Assembly (NCBI GenBank): GCA_913009515.1
Contig: CAJVYO010000025.1
Location: forward strand, 1 to 11,660
Source of the DNA: an uncultured Methylococcaceae bacterium
GTDB taxonomy: Bacteria > Pseudomonadota > Gammaproteobacteria > Methylococcales > Methylomonadaceae
Direction: 5' to 3'
DNA: 11,660 bases
Shown here: in pieces, positions 1-7,333 of the stretch
Layout of the letters: every line of letters starts with the position of its first letter
Numbering within the stretch: the stretch's first letter is position 1
Notes under the pieces: model-generated
Databases searched by the model: none
Told to the model about the DNA's origin: nothing
Seen by the model: the letters and a program-made list of their open reading frames with translations, nothing else
Translations under genes and position numbers: made by a program

Positions 1-1
1 T

Positions 2-19
2 AAATTACCGTGGTAATTT
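2..19. repeat. Short inverted repeat just after pgl
   Basis: AAATTACC (2-9) and GGTAATTT (12-19) are perfectly complementary, with two bases between the arms, so the practical hairpin is 7 bp with a 4-base loop. It lies 5 bases beyond the pgl stop codon. It could be the stem of a terminator for pgl, but the bases that would hold the U-tract lie outside the window. A protein-binding palindrome is equally possible. Confidence 0.3.
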
Positions 20-24
20 TAGTA

Positions 25-690
25 TTAAATGGAAAGTAGAACATCCACGCCCGTAGCAGGACATAAATGCGTGACCGGTAAATCTTCTTTATTTTTCCAT
101 GCGTTGACAGCATCGTGTTTTGCACCGGAGACAATAAAAATAAGTTCTTGGGTATTGCTTAAGGCTTTGGCACTGATACTCACACGGTCAGCAGGAGGCT
201 TAGGTGAATTATGTACCGCGTGGGTAAGTTCATCAAGATTATGCACATGACCGGGAAATAAACTCGCAGTATGACCATCTTCGCCCATACCGAGTAGCAC
301 TAAATCAAATTTATCAGCCGCAGCGACGATATCAGCATAGTGTTTAGCACCTGCTTCCGCTCCTAATTCTGCTGCCATTGGATAAATTTGGTTTTTAGGA
401 ATATCCACCAGATTGAGCCATTTTTGTTCAGCCACTAAGCTATTACGTTCAGCATCATCAACAGGCAAACAGCGTTCATCACCATAATAAATATGCCATT
501 GACTCCAATCAAGCGTTTGTTTTGCCAGTAATTGATAGGCTTTAACGGGGGCGGTGCCACCAGCTAAAACTAATTTAAAGCTGCCATGAGCAGCAATTGC
601 TTTTTCAGCAGCGGTTAAAATACGCTGACAAGCCGCTTCAGCGAGTAAATCTATTGAATCAAAAGGTATCCAATTTACAACTTGAGTCAT
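25..690 (-). CDS. pgl: 6-phosphogluconolactonase (DevB/Pgl type)
   Basis: Hydrolyses 6-phosphogluconolactone to 6-phosphogluconate, the second step of the oxidative pentose phosphate pathway, in the cytoplasm. The 221-residue product is near the usual length of the DevB-type family, which belongs to the same superfamily as glucosamine-6-phosphate isomerase. Visible landmarks are the phosphate-binding loop LAGGTAP (42-48), YYGDERCLPVDDAERNS (68-84) and the active-site signature GMGEDGHTASLFPGH (134-148), whose His140 is the expected catalytic base. The ATG at 690 is preceded by AGGA with about 7 bases of spacing, so the start is well supported. It lies downstream of gnd, the next enzyme of the pathway, on the same strand, but 191 bp with several hairpins separate them. 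It may therefore need its own promoter, which I could not identify convincingly. Confidence 0.95.
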   Translation of the reverse strand: MTQVVNWIPFDSIDLLAEAACQRILTAAEKAIAAHGSFKLVLAGGTAPVKAYQLLAKQTLDWSQWHIYYGDERCLPVDDAERNSLVAEQKWLNLVDIPKNQIYPMAAELGAEAGAKHYADIVAAADKFDLVLLGMGEDGHTASLFPGHVHNLDELTHAVHNSPKPPADRVSISAKALSNTQELIFIVSGAKHDAVNAWKNKEDLPVTHLCPATGVDVLLSI

Positions 691-714
691 TTATTTTCCT
701 ATAAAAAATAGTAG

Positions 715-767
715 TGCCTATCAAAGAAAAAGAGGCATTAGTATTTTAATGCTTCTTAGGGTAGGCA
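715..767 (-). terminator. Nested hairpin, probable terminator of gnd
   Basis: Inner arms AAGAGGCATTA (730-740) and TAATGCTTCTT (747-757) pair over 11 positions around a 6-base loop. Read on the minus strand the stem has one A-C mismatch and is followed by a U-rich run (TTTTTCTTTG), as expected for intrinsic termination of a leftward transcript from gnd. On the plus strand the mismatch becomes a G-U pair but no U-tract follows. Outer arms TGCCTA (715-720) and TAGGCA (762-767) enclose the structure. The stem is short and AT-rich, so some read-through into pgl is likely. Confidence 0.4.
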
Positions 768-785
768 TAAAATCATAGAGCTAAT

Positions 786-843
786 TTGGGGCGTAGGCTG
801 CAGCCTAGCTATTTTTAAAAGTAGACTAAAGTCCACGCCCCAA
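786..843. repeat. REP-like composite palindromic element
   Basis: A 58-bp element bounded by perfect 9-bp terminal inverted repeats, TTGGGGCGT (786-794) and ACGCCCCAA (835-843). Inside are two palindromic units. TAGGCTGCAGCCTA (794-807) is a perfect 14-bp palindrome with a CTGCAG core. GTAGACT/AGTCCAC (821-836) is a near-perfect hairpin with a two-base spacer and one mismatch. A short AT-rich linker (TATTTTTAAAA) separates them. The two units are diverged versions of the same design (GTAG-RCT...AGYC-YAC), like the paired REP/BIME units found between genes. It is not coding. Copy number elsewhere in the genome cannot be seen from one window. Confidence 0.6.
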
Positions 844-861
844 ACATAAATTATTTTATGT
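844..861. repeat. Small perfect hairpin downstream of gnd
   Basis: ACATAAA (844-850) and TTTATGT (855-861) form a perfect 7-bp stem with a TTAT loop, lying between the gnd stop codon and the REP-like element. It is AT-only apart from one C-G pair and has no clear U-tract beyond a TTT on the minus strand. It probably stabilises the gnd mRNA 3' end rather than terminating transcription by itself. Confidence 0.35.
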
Positions 862-881
862 CATTCCTTTAACTTTAATAA

Positions 882-2339
882 TTAAGCGTTATATGTGCTT
901 GATGATGTTTTACCACCGTGTCCTGTCCAATCAGTATGGAAGAATTCACCCCGTGGCTTATCTAAACGCTCATAAGTATGAGCACCAAAATAATCACGTT
1001 GAGCTTGTAATAAGTTGGCTGGTAAACGGGCACTACGATAGCCATCATAATAGGCTAATGCAGATGAAAATGACGGTGTTGGAATACCTAGCTGTACACC
1101 AAGTACTACAGCATCACGCCAGCCTTGATCAGCAGTGATAATGGCATCTTTGAAGAAATCAGCTAATAATAAATTTTCTAATTCAGGGTTAGCATCATAA
1201 GCGTGTTTAATATCATTTAAGAATTGACTGCGAATAATACAACCGCCACGCCACATTAAGGCAATACCACCGTAGTTTAATTTCCAACCATATTCCGCTT
1301 CAGCGGCACGCATTAAACCAAAACCTTGTGCATAAGAAATAATTTTAGCAGCATAAACGGCATCGCCAATGGCTTTGATTGCCGCATCTTTATCACCGGT
1401 AAAATTACGCGTAGCTTGAGGTAAAATTTTAGAGGCTCTAACACGCTCTTCTTTTTGTGATGACAAACAACGTGCAAACACCGATTCAGCGATTAAAGTA
1501 AGCGGAGCACCTAAATCTAAGGCATTAATACCTGTCCATTTTCCAGTGCCTTTTTGCCCTGCGGTATCTAAAATTTTACTAATTAACGCTTCACCATCTT
1601 CATCTTTATAACCTAAGATATTGGTGGTAATTTCAATTAAATAAGAATTTAAAACCCCTTCGTTCCATTTTTTGAAAATAACTTGAATTTCATCGGCTGT
1701 TAAACCTAAGCCCTCTGATAATAACTGATAGGCTTCACAAATAATTTGCATATCACCGTATTCAATTCCATTATGTACCATTTTGACATAATGCCCAGAC
1801 CCTTGTTCGCCAACCCATTGACAGCAAGGCTCATCGCCTACTTTTGCTGAGATAGATTGTAAAATAGGCTTAACGGTTTCCCATGCTGCTTTGTTTCCGC
1901 CTGGCATAATTGAAGGGCCGTTACGTGCACCTTCTTCACCGCCGGAGACACCTGAACCCACATAAAGAATTTTTTGTGCAGCTAAGGCTTCAGTACGACG
2001 ATTAGTATCGGTATACAGTGAATTTCCGCCATCAACGATAATATCGCCTTCTGATAACAATGGTGTTAATTTATCAATATATTGATCGACAACATCACCT
2101 GCTTTGACCATCAGCATCACGATACGCGGCGTTTGTAGATTTTCGACTAATTCTTCTAACGAATAGGCACCAGTTACTTGAGTGCCTTTAGCAGGACCTT
2201 CTAAAAATTCATCAGTTTTTGCTGCAGTACGGTTATATACCGCGACTTTAAAATCATGATCATTTATATTTAAGACCAAATTTTGTCCCATTACTGCAAG
2301 ACCGATTAAACCAATATCTGCTTTCATGTTTTTACTCAT
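882..2339 (-). CDS. gnd: 6-phosphogluconate dehydrogenase, decarboxylating
   Basis: Oxidatively decarboxylates 6-phosphogluconate to ribulose-5-phosphate with reduction of NADP, in the cytoplasm. The 485 residues match the long, dimeric form of the family (about 470-480 residues). The N-terminal Rossmann fold is seen as GLAVMGQNL (13-21) and NRT (36-38), the latter typical of NADP preference. VDGGNS (102-107), SGVSGGEEGARNGPS (129-143) and SGHYVKMVHNGIEYGDMQ (181-198), with catalytic Lys186 and Glu193, line the active site. GTGKWT (264-269) and the C-terminal tail with FHTDWTGHGG (467-476) are also intact. The start is ambiguous: the ATG at 2339 has little Shine-Dalgarno support, while a second ATG at 2327, giving MKADIGLIG, has a GAG upstream. 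It lies upstream of pgl; grxC is the next gene upstream, 68 bp away. Confidence 0.97.
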   Translation of the reverse strand: MSKNMKADIGLIGLAVMGQNLVLNINDHDFKVAVYNRTAAKTDEFLEGPAKGTQVTGAYSLEELVENLQTPRIVMLMVKAGDVVDQYIDKLTPLLSEGDIIVDGGNSLYTDTNRRTEALAAQKILYVGSGVSGGEEGARNGPSIMPGGNKAAWETVKPILQSISAKVGDEPCCQWVGEQGSGHYVKMVHNGIEYGDMQIICEAYQLLSEGLGLTADEIQVIFKKWNEGVLNSYLIEITTNILGYKDEDGEALISKILDTAGQKGTGKWTGINALDLGAPLTLIAESVFARCLSSQKEERVRASKILPQATRNFTGDKDAAIKAIGDAVYAAKIISYAQGFGLMRAAEAEYGWKLNYGGIALMWRGGCIIRSQFLNDIKHAYDANPELENLLLADFFKDAIITADQGWRDAVVLGVQLGIPTPSFSSALAYYDGYRSARLPANLLQAQRDYFGAHTYERLDKPRGEFFHTDWTGHGGKTSSSTYNA

Positions 2340-2356
2340 TCAATGTGTTAATAACG

Positions 2357-2385
2357 ATGTTACTTTTTTAGTTGCTAAGGTACAA
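2357..2385 (-). promoter_or_regulatory. Candidate sigma-70 promoter for gnd
   Basis: On the minus strand TTGTAC (2385-2380) and TAACAT (2362-2357) are separated by exactly 17 bases, and the -10 box lies about 17 bases before the first ATG of gnd. The matches to consensus are modest (3/6 and 4/6). It lies in the 68-bp gap between grxC and gnd, which suggests gnd can be transcribed independently of the haem block. Confidence 0.3.
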
Positions 2386-2407
2386 CTAATGAAGTTTGAT
2401 AAGCCTA

Positions 2408-2665
2408 TTAGGGGCTTTCTAATAGAGCGTCTAATTTTTTAGCTAAATCTAAGGCACGTAAGTCATCAAATCCGCCAATATGTTGGTCAGCAATATAAAT
2501 TTGTGGCACAGTACGGCGTTTAGTTCTTTGCATCATTTCTTCACGTAATCCTGCTGTTGTATCAACATTAAGTTCCGTGTAGCTGACGCCTTTTGCCGTT
2601 AATAAGCGTTTTGCCATTGTACAATAAGGGCATAAATTACTGGTATAAATAATAATATCAGGCAT
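2408..2665 (-). CDS. grxC: Glutaredoxin 3 (dithiol GrxC type)
   Basis: Small cytoplasmic thiol-disulphide oxidoreductase that uses glutathione to reduce protein disulphides and mixed disulphides, for example in ribonucleotide reductase recycling. The 85 residues fit the GrxC/Grx3 class. The thioredoxin-fold landmarks are complete: the redox site CPYC at 12-15, the cis-proline loop TVPQIYI at 52-58 and the glutathione-binding GGFDDL at 64-69. The dithiol CPYC site distinguishes it from monothiol CGFS Grx4 proteins, which act in iron-sulphur transfer. It starts 26 bp after the hemY stop codon on the same strand and is probably the last gene of the hemCDXY transcript. No strong ribosome-binding site is visible before the ATG. 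Confidence 0.95.
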   Translation of the reverse strand: MPDIIIYTSNLCPYCTMAKRLLTAKGVSYTELNVDTTAGLREEMMQRTKRRTVPQIYIADQHIGGFDDLRALDLAKKLDALLESP

Positions 2666-2691
2666 AGTTTATTCGGGTAGTCTCTGAAGTA

Positions 2692-3918
2692 TTAATTAAG
2701 GTTAATATTTTCAATGATTTGATTGGAAGCCAGTTCTAAACCGAGTTTAAAGCATTCGCTGGCACGGTCTTTATCATTTTCAGCTAATAAAGTATTACCT
2801 AAAATACGATAAGCTTCGACGGTGGGTTCAATACTGATACTTTTCGCAAGGTATTTTTTGGCTTTATCTGCAAATTCACATTTCAAGGCAATTTTACCCA
2901 GCACTCTCAGTAAAATAGGATCATTGCCATGTTCTAATAACCAGCGTTCTGCGGTTTCTAGTTGTGTTCTAAAATCGATAGATTGGACGCTACCAAACAG
3001 TGAAAGTAGCGTAATATCCCAGCGGCTATTTAACGATTGCGTGAGTTCTTTTTCTATTTTAGCCCCTGCATTCGCTTCAATCATCGCTGCAAAATAAATG
3101 GCGGGAATACCGAGCATAGATTGCACATGTTGAGGAATATCACGCCATAATTCTTGAATGGCTTTCGTATCACCTATTTTAGCGGCTTCTTTCAGTAAGG
3201 CACTATAGGTCTCAACTTCTAATAATTTAACTTCTGCTTCCATTAAAATTTTATGTTCATTTAATGAAGGTAACAGTTTATGCAGGGCTTTCCAGTCACC
3301 TAAATGGCTATAGGTTTGATGCAGCATCTTTAAAACGCTGGCATGACTCGAATCTAAAGAATGTAGGGTACTTAAGGTTTCAAGTGCTTGGTCAAATTGT
3401 TGATGCGATAAATGCAATTCAGCTTGGGTTAAACCGACTGCGATTTTTGAGCCTGGTGAATTTTTAGTGGCTTGTTTCAAATATTCATCGCGTTTATCAA
3501 GTGCCCCTCGTGAATGTGCTGCACGGGCGGCGGTCAAATAATGAATAAGCGGAGCACCACTATTTGAGGCGTGTTTAATCAGCGTATTCTCAGAACGCTC
3601 CCAATTACCTTCGGCTGAATCAATTAATCCCGCAACGAGGGCTTCTTGTGAACGATCAAATTTCACTGATTGTCCGCGCATTTTAAGTTGTGTAGGCATT
3701 CTTATCAGCCAGCCGAGGGTGCGAAAGCTAAAATAGAGGATGAAAAAACCAAATATCAAGCTGATACTAAAAACCACTAATGAGGTTTCTAATGCCCAAT
3801 GTCCAATGCCTATCATCACATAGCCGGGACTATCATAACTTGCTAAGCCTGCTTTAATAGCAAAAGCAGCCGCTACTGCGGTGGCCAATGCACCGAGAAA
3901 AAATAAAATATTTTTCAC
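2692..3918 (-). CDS. hemY: HemY, TPR membrane protein of the haem locus
   Basis: Inner-membrane protein encoded behind hemX in gammaproteobacteria. Its exact role in haem synthesis is unresolved, and it is unrelated to the Bacillus HemY protoporphyrinogen oxidase. The 408 residues are near the usual 390-410. Two N-terminal membrane segments (about 4-23 and 44-65) flank the HemY_N signature SPGYVMIGIGHWALETSL (30-47). The rest is a soluble helical solenoid of TPR-like repeats, clearest at the C-terminus (about 340-400). The start is GTG at 3918, supported by AGGAG nine bases upstream on the minus strand. It begins 18 bp after the hemX stop codon, indicating the same transcript. Confidence 0.9.
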   Translation of the reverse strand: MKNILFFLGALATAVAAAFAIKAGLASYDSPGYVMIGIGHWALETSLVVFSISLIFGFFILYFSFRTLGWLIRMPTQLKMRGQSVKFDRSQEALVAGLIDSAEGNWERSENTLIKHASNSGAPLIHYLTAARAAHSRGALDKRDEYLKQATKNSPGSKIAVGLTQAELHLSHQQFDQALETLSTLHSLDSSHASVLKMLHQTYSHLGDWKALHKLLPSLNEHKILMEAEVKLLEVETYSALLKEAAKIGDTKAIQELWRDIPQHVQSMLGIPAIYFAAMIEANAGAKIEKELTQSLNSRWDITLLSLFGSVQSIDFRTQLETAERWLLEHGNDPILLRVLGKIALKCEFADKAKKYLAKSISIEPTVEAYRILGNTLLAENDKDRASECFKLGLELASNQIIENINLN

Positions 3919-3936
3919 GTTCTATAACTCCTGTTA

Positions 3937-5097
3937 TTACTGTGCGGATTGACCATCTAATTGTAGGGCTTTATCTGTTTCTAGTCTTAGTTTAGCAATA
4001 TTGCGTAGCATTTTTAACGATTGACTAATATCAGGAAATTGATTGCGAATATGAAGGGACTTTAATTTTTTAAGTTCACTTTCAAAATGAAGATACGCAT
4101 TATTTTTAGTAAAATTTTCACTTAACCAGTCTAAAGTATCGCTAACGCCCGCTTTATAAAGAGCTTCATTTTTTTGCACTAAGGTAATTTTAATAATCGC
4201 GAGTTTAGTTTTCAATTGTTCTTGAATAAAGAATTTTTGCTGTGGACTTATAATCATATTGACGGGTTGGTCTAGGCGTTTAATTGAGACGATGCCTTCA
4301 ATTTCTAAAAATGTATTGTTAAGTTTATCATCAATTAATTCATCGTTTTTATCGGGTTTATCAGTACTAGCAGAGAGTGTTGAAGGCTTGCCCGAATAAG
4401 GTAATAACACCGTTAATTTACTGACTTGCTCTTCAAGCATATCCAGCGATGAATAAAGCCCGACAATATCGATAATATCAATTTGTTGAATAGCCGCCAC
4501 ATCTTTCGCTATTTGAGAGCGAATTTTAAAGGCAGCAGTATCGCCACTTTCGTGGAGGCGTTGGTCAGCGGCTTTAAGGGCTTCAATGGTGGTTTTAACA
4601 TCACCAATTAAATGCAAACGACGACTGGCAATACTTAATAAATATTCGGCATCGGATAATAACCAATCGCCTCGCGTTTTGCCTAGCTGGCGTTGAATAC
4701 GCTGAATAGAATCGTTAATGTGAGCGGTTGAATTATCTAAGCGTTCATTTTGAACTTTAGTAATATTATTGATGCGTTGCTCAATATTTTCACCTTTATG
4801 ATCAATATTTGAGCTTACCGCCGATAATTGTTTTTGAATAGCAACAATTTGATCTTGATAACCCGTTATTTGCTTGGTTAATTCCATCATTTGTTGGCTA
4901 TCTTTACTGATTTCGCCGCCTAAATCTTGTTGTTTATCACGTAACTGTTGGAGTAAAAAATAACCTGCACCTGCCACACCAATAATGATAAGAATAATAA
5001 CCAAACCAAACCAAACCCCATTGCGTGATTTTTTTATTTTAGGTGGTTGCTCTGTTTTATTTTGTTTTTCAATGACTTCAGCCACATTCTTCCCCAT
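3937..5097 (-). CDS. hemX: HemX, membrane-anchored coiled-coil protein of the haem locus
   Basis: The proteobacterial HemX family, historically labelled a putative uroporphyrinogen-III C-methyltransferase, although this sequence shows no SAM-methyltransferase motifs. The 386 residues start with a basic cytoplasmic stretch (1-27), then a single membrane anchor (about 28-50), then a long Gln/Lys/Glu-rich coiled coil (about 52-135). The family-conserved region GDWLLSDAEYLLSIASRRLHL (143-163; W145, AEYLL 150-154) follows. Its first 20 bases overlap the end of hemD, which suggests translational coupling. There is no good Shine-Dalgarno before the ATG at 5097, so an internal GTG at 5085 remains possible. 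It is probably a scaffold with HemY, as inferred from constant gene linkage. Confidence 0.88.
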   Translation of the reverse strand: MGKNVAEVIEKQNKTEQPPKIKKSRNGVWFGLVIILIIIGVAGAGYFLLQQLRDKQQDLGGEISKDSQQMMELTKQITGYQDQIVAIQKQLSAVSSNIDHKGENIEQRINNITKVQNERLDNSTAHINDSIQRIQRQLGKTRGDWLLSDAEYLLSIASRRLHLIGDVKTTIEALKAADQRLHESGDTAAFKIRSQIAKDVAAIQQIDIIDIVGLYSSLDMLEEQVSKLTVLLPYSGKPSTLSASTDKPDKNDELIDDKLNNTFLEIEGIVSIKRLDQPVNMIISPQQKFFIQEQLKTKLAIIKITLVQKNEALYKAGVSDTLDWLSENFTKNNAYLHFESELKKLKSLHIRNQFPDISQSLKMLRNIAKLRLETDKALQLDGQSAQ

Positions 5098-5836
5098 TCA
5101 GTAATGCGTGTATCATGCCAGCATCAGATGCTTCATCGGCAGTAATTATTTTTTTAAACCCTAAATTTTTTGCTAAAACAGCCACTCTCTGACTAATCAC
5201 AATCAAAGGAATATTTAATAACAGTAGTTGTATCTTATAAGTCGATAATAATTGTACTAAATTATGCAAAGTATCACCGCTATAAATCATAATTGCGGTT
5301 AATAACTGCTGTTCAATATCATGCACTAATGCAGTACAGTCATGTTCTGGTAAGTAGCGTTGGTAAATGTCTAAATAATCTACCTGAGCGGCTCTTTGCT
5401 GTAAGTGTGTGGCAAGATATTCACGTCCGCTTTCTCCGCGGATAATTAAGCAGGACTGTCCTTTTAAATGTTGTAAGGCATTTAATTTTAAAACAGATTC
5501 ACTGTTAAAACCTTGTTTTGGCATTAATATTTTAGCTATGCCCGCTGCAGCTAATGCTTTTTGTGTGCTTTCGCCGACTGCGATACAGAGACTGTTTTGT
5601 AATCGCTCTATTTTGCCATTAATTGCTTGTAGGGCAAAATTTACCGCATTAACACTGATAAAAAATAGATAATCATAGCTTTCAATCGTATTTAAAATAT
5701 GTTGTTTATGTGCGGTTAAGGGCGAGCTTTGCACCGCAATCATGGGTACGCAAATCGCTTGCCAGTCATGTTGTTGCAGTAAATTGCAGACAGTTTGATT
5801 CTGATGAGCAGCTCGCGTCACTAAAGCCCGTTTCAT
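5078..5836 (-). CDS. hemD: Uroporphyrinogen-III synthase
   Basis: Cyclises hydroxymethylbilane to uroporphyrinogen III with inversion of ring D, directly after HemC in tetrapyrrole synthesis. The 252 residues fit the family (about 245-260), which is poorly conserved. Recognisable parts are the N-terminal LVTRAA (5-10), the FISVNAV segment (59-65, usually F-T-S-x-N-A-V), AVGESTQKAL (86-95) and IRGESGREYL (132-141) with the following DYLDIYQRYLP (153-163). It starts 21 bp after hemC and overlaps hemX by 20 bp, so this is a tight operon. There is no clear ribosome-binding site; the start is chosen because MKRALVTRAA matches the usual family N-terminus. Confidence 0.93.
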   Translation of the reverse strand: MKRALVTRAAHQNQTVCNLLQQHDWQAICVPMIAVQSSPLTAHKQHILNTIESYDYLFFISVNAVNFALQAINGKIERLQNSLCIAVGESTQKALAAAGIAKILMPKQGFNSESVLKLNALQHLKGQSCLIIRGESGREYLATHLQQRAAQVDYLDIYQRYLPEHDCTALVHDIEQQLLTAIMIYSGDTLHNLVQLLSTYKIQLLLLNIPLIVISQRVAVLAKNLGFKKIITADEASDAGMIHALLNGEECG

Positions 5837-5857
5837 GCTGCGATAGTGTGATACAAA

Positions 5858-6784
5858 TTAATCATAGAGTGCTTTAAGGATTTCCCCTGCACCTTGGGCT
5901 AATAATTCATCGGCAATAGCCTCTCCAATATGCTGTGCCTCTTCAGGTTTACCGGTTTTTTCAACACGATAAAGCACGCTGCCATCAGGTTTTCCCACTA
6001 AGCCACGCATAAAAAGTTGATTATTTTTAAGTTCAGAGAACCCTGCAATCGGCACCTGACAGCCACCTTGCAAACGAGCATTCATAGCACGTTCGGCAGT
6101 GACTCGAATAGTGCTGTCTTTATCCGCTAAAGGCGAGAGCAATTCATTAATCACTTTATCATCAGCCCGACATTCTATGCCCACGGCTCCCTGCCCTATC
6201 GCTGGTAAACTAATATCAGTGCTTAAATATTGGGTAATTCTATTTTCAAAACCTAAACGAATCAGTCCCGCACTAGCTAAAATAATCGCATCATAATCTC
6301 CCGCATCTAATTTTGCTAAACGGGTATTAACATTGCCACGTAGCGAGATAATGTTTGCCTGTGGTAGACGTTCTGCAATTTGACATTGTCGGCGTAAGCT
6401 TGAGGTGCCAATTTTAGCGTTAGGCGGTAAATCATCTAAACTTTTATAGTGATTAGAAACAAATGCATCACGCGGGTCTTCACGCGGTAAAATAACGGCT
6501 AAATGCAGTCCTTCAGGAAATTCAACCGGCACATCTTTCATTGAATGTACCGCAATATCAGCTTGACCTTTTAGCATCCCTTGTTCTAATTCTTTAACAA
6601 ACAAGCCTTTACCGCCGATTTTCGCAAGCGGGGTATCTAAAATCTTATCACCTTGGGTGACCATTTTAACCAGTTCAGTTTTAATGTCGGGATAGAGTGC
6701 GTGTAAACGTGCTGCCACATATTCAGCTTGCCATAAGGCTAAAGGGCTTTGGCGGGTTGCAATTTTAATGGTTTGTTGATTCAC
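5858..6784 (-). CDS. hemC: Porphobilinogen deaminase (hydroxymethylbilane synthase)
   Basis: Polymerises four porphobilinogen molecules to hydroxymethylbilane in the cytoplasm, using a covalent dipyrromethane cofactor. The 308 residues are close to the E. coli enzyme. Motifs: ATRQSPLALWQA (9-20), GGKGLFVKELE (57-67), VHSMKDVP (79-86) with catalytic Asp84, GTSSLRRQ (126-133), RGNVNTRL (149-156) and LQGGCQVPIAGF (238-249) with the cofactor-binding Cys242. Asp84 and Cys242 have the same numbers as in E. coli. The start is GTG at 6784: an in-frame TAA lies 18 bases upstream and no ATG falls in between, and an AGG lies about 9 bases before it. It is the first gene of the hemCDXY-grxC block, 64 bp after fxsA. 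Confidence 0.97.
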   Translation of the reverse strand: MNQQTIKIATRQSPLALWQAEYVAARLHALYPDIKTELVKMVTQGDKILDTPLAKIGGKGLFVKELEQGMLKGQADIAVHSMKDVPVEFPEGLHLAVILPREDPRDAFVSNHYKSLDDLPPNAKIGTSSLRRQCQIAERLPQANIISLRGNVNTRLAKLDAGDYDAIILASAGLIRLGFENRITQYLSTDISLPAIGQGAVGIECRADDKVINELLSPLADKDSTIRVTAERAMNARLQGGCQVPIAGFSELKNNQLFMRGLVGKPDGSVLYRVEKTGKPEEAQHIGEAIADELLAQGAGEILKALYD

Positions 6785-6824
6785 TTGTTGACCTAGCGTT
6801 TAATCACGATAATTATGATGCGCT

Positions 6825-6852
6825 ATTGTACCTGTTTATCAGTTTGGGCTAA
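6825..6852 (-). promoter_or_regulatory. Candidate sigma-70 promoter for the hemCDXY block
   Basis: On the minus strand TACAAT (6830-6825, 5/6 to the -10 consensus) is preceded at 16 bases by TTAGCC (6852-6847, 3/6 to the -35 consensus). The -35 box overlaps the fxsA stop codon, and the -10 box lies about 40 bases before the hemC GTG. This is a reasonable but unproven start for the haem transcript. Confidence 0.3.
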
Positions 6853-7286
6853 TCTTCTTTTTTAAATTCACCTTCAATAATATTCTCGGTAGACGTGGTG
6901 TGATGATTATCAGTATGACCTGTCGTTTGGCCTCGTTTTGCAATAATTGCCAAGACAATTTTTTGACGGATAGCAGGGATTAAGCAGGCGAAACCAATAA
7001 TATCGGTAAAAAATCCAGGTGTCAGTAATAAAGCACCGCCAATTAATAAGGCGACCGCTTCCATTATTTCAATAGCAGGGAGTTGACCTTGAGACATATT
7101 GCTTTGAAAGCGTTGCCAAGTTGCAAGTCCTTGTCTTTTTAATAAGGCGACACCGATAATAGCAGTACTTACAACGAGCACGATAGTGGGTAACACGCCG
7201 ACAATGCCACCAATTTGTAGCAATAAATAAATTTCAACAAACGGGATAATTAAAAACGCTAAAAAAACAAATTGAATAGGATTCAT
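6849..7286 (-). CDS. fxsA: FxsA family inner-membrane protein
   Basis: Small inner-membrane protein named for E. coli FxsA, whose overproduction relieves F-exclusion of phage T7; its physiological role is unclear. The 145 residues are typical. Hydrophobic segments lie at about 5-24, 29-49, 74-90 and 93-116. The conserved family core is present: PFVEIYLL (15-22) and the GGALLLTPGFFTDIIG segment (83-98). The soluble tail ends in NIIEGEFKKED (135-145), like the acidic tail common in the family. It follows the HD-GYP gene by 47 bp on the same strand and precedes hemC by 64 bp. No convincing ribosome-binding site is seen before the ATG. Confidence 0.92.
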   Translation of the reverse strand: MNPIQFVFLAFLIIPFVEIYLLLQIGGIVGVLPTIVLVVSTAIIGVALLKRQGLATWQRFQSNMSQGQLPAIEIMEAVALLIGGALLLTPGFFTDIIGFACLIPAIRQKIVLAIIAKRGQTTGHTDNHHTTSTENIIEGEFKKED

Positions 7287-7333
7287 AAGATAGGAGAAGG
7301 TAATTGAAAAAGGCTAATAATCAAGGGCTTTAT

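Noticed and set aside
2401..2417. AAGCC/GGCTT hairpin at the grxC stop codon as a terminator
   Set aside because: The stem has only 5 pairs, overlaps the coding end and has no U-tract on the minus strand.
7287..7333. Terminator between the HD-GYP gene and fxsA
   Set aside because: A short CTTTTTC run exists on the minus strand, but no stem of more than four pairs could be built in front of it.
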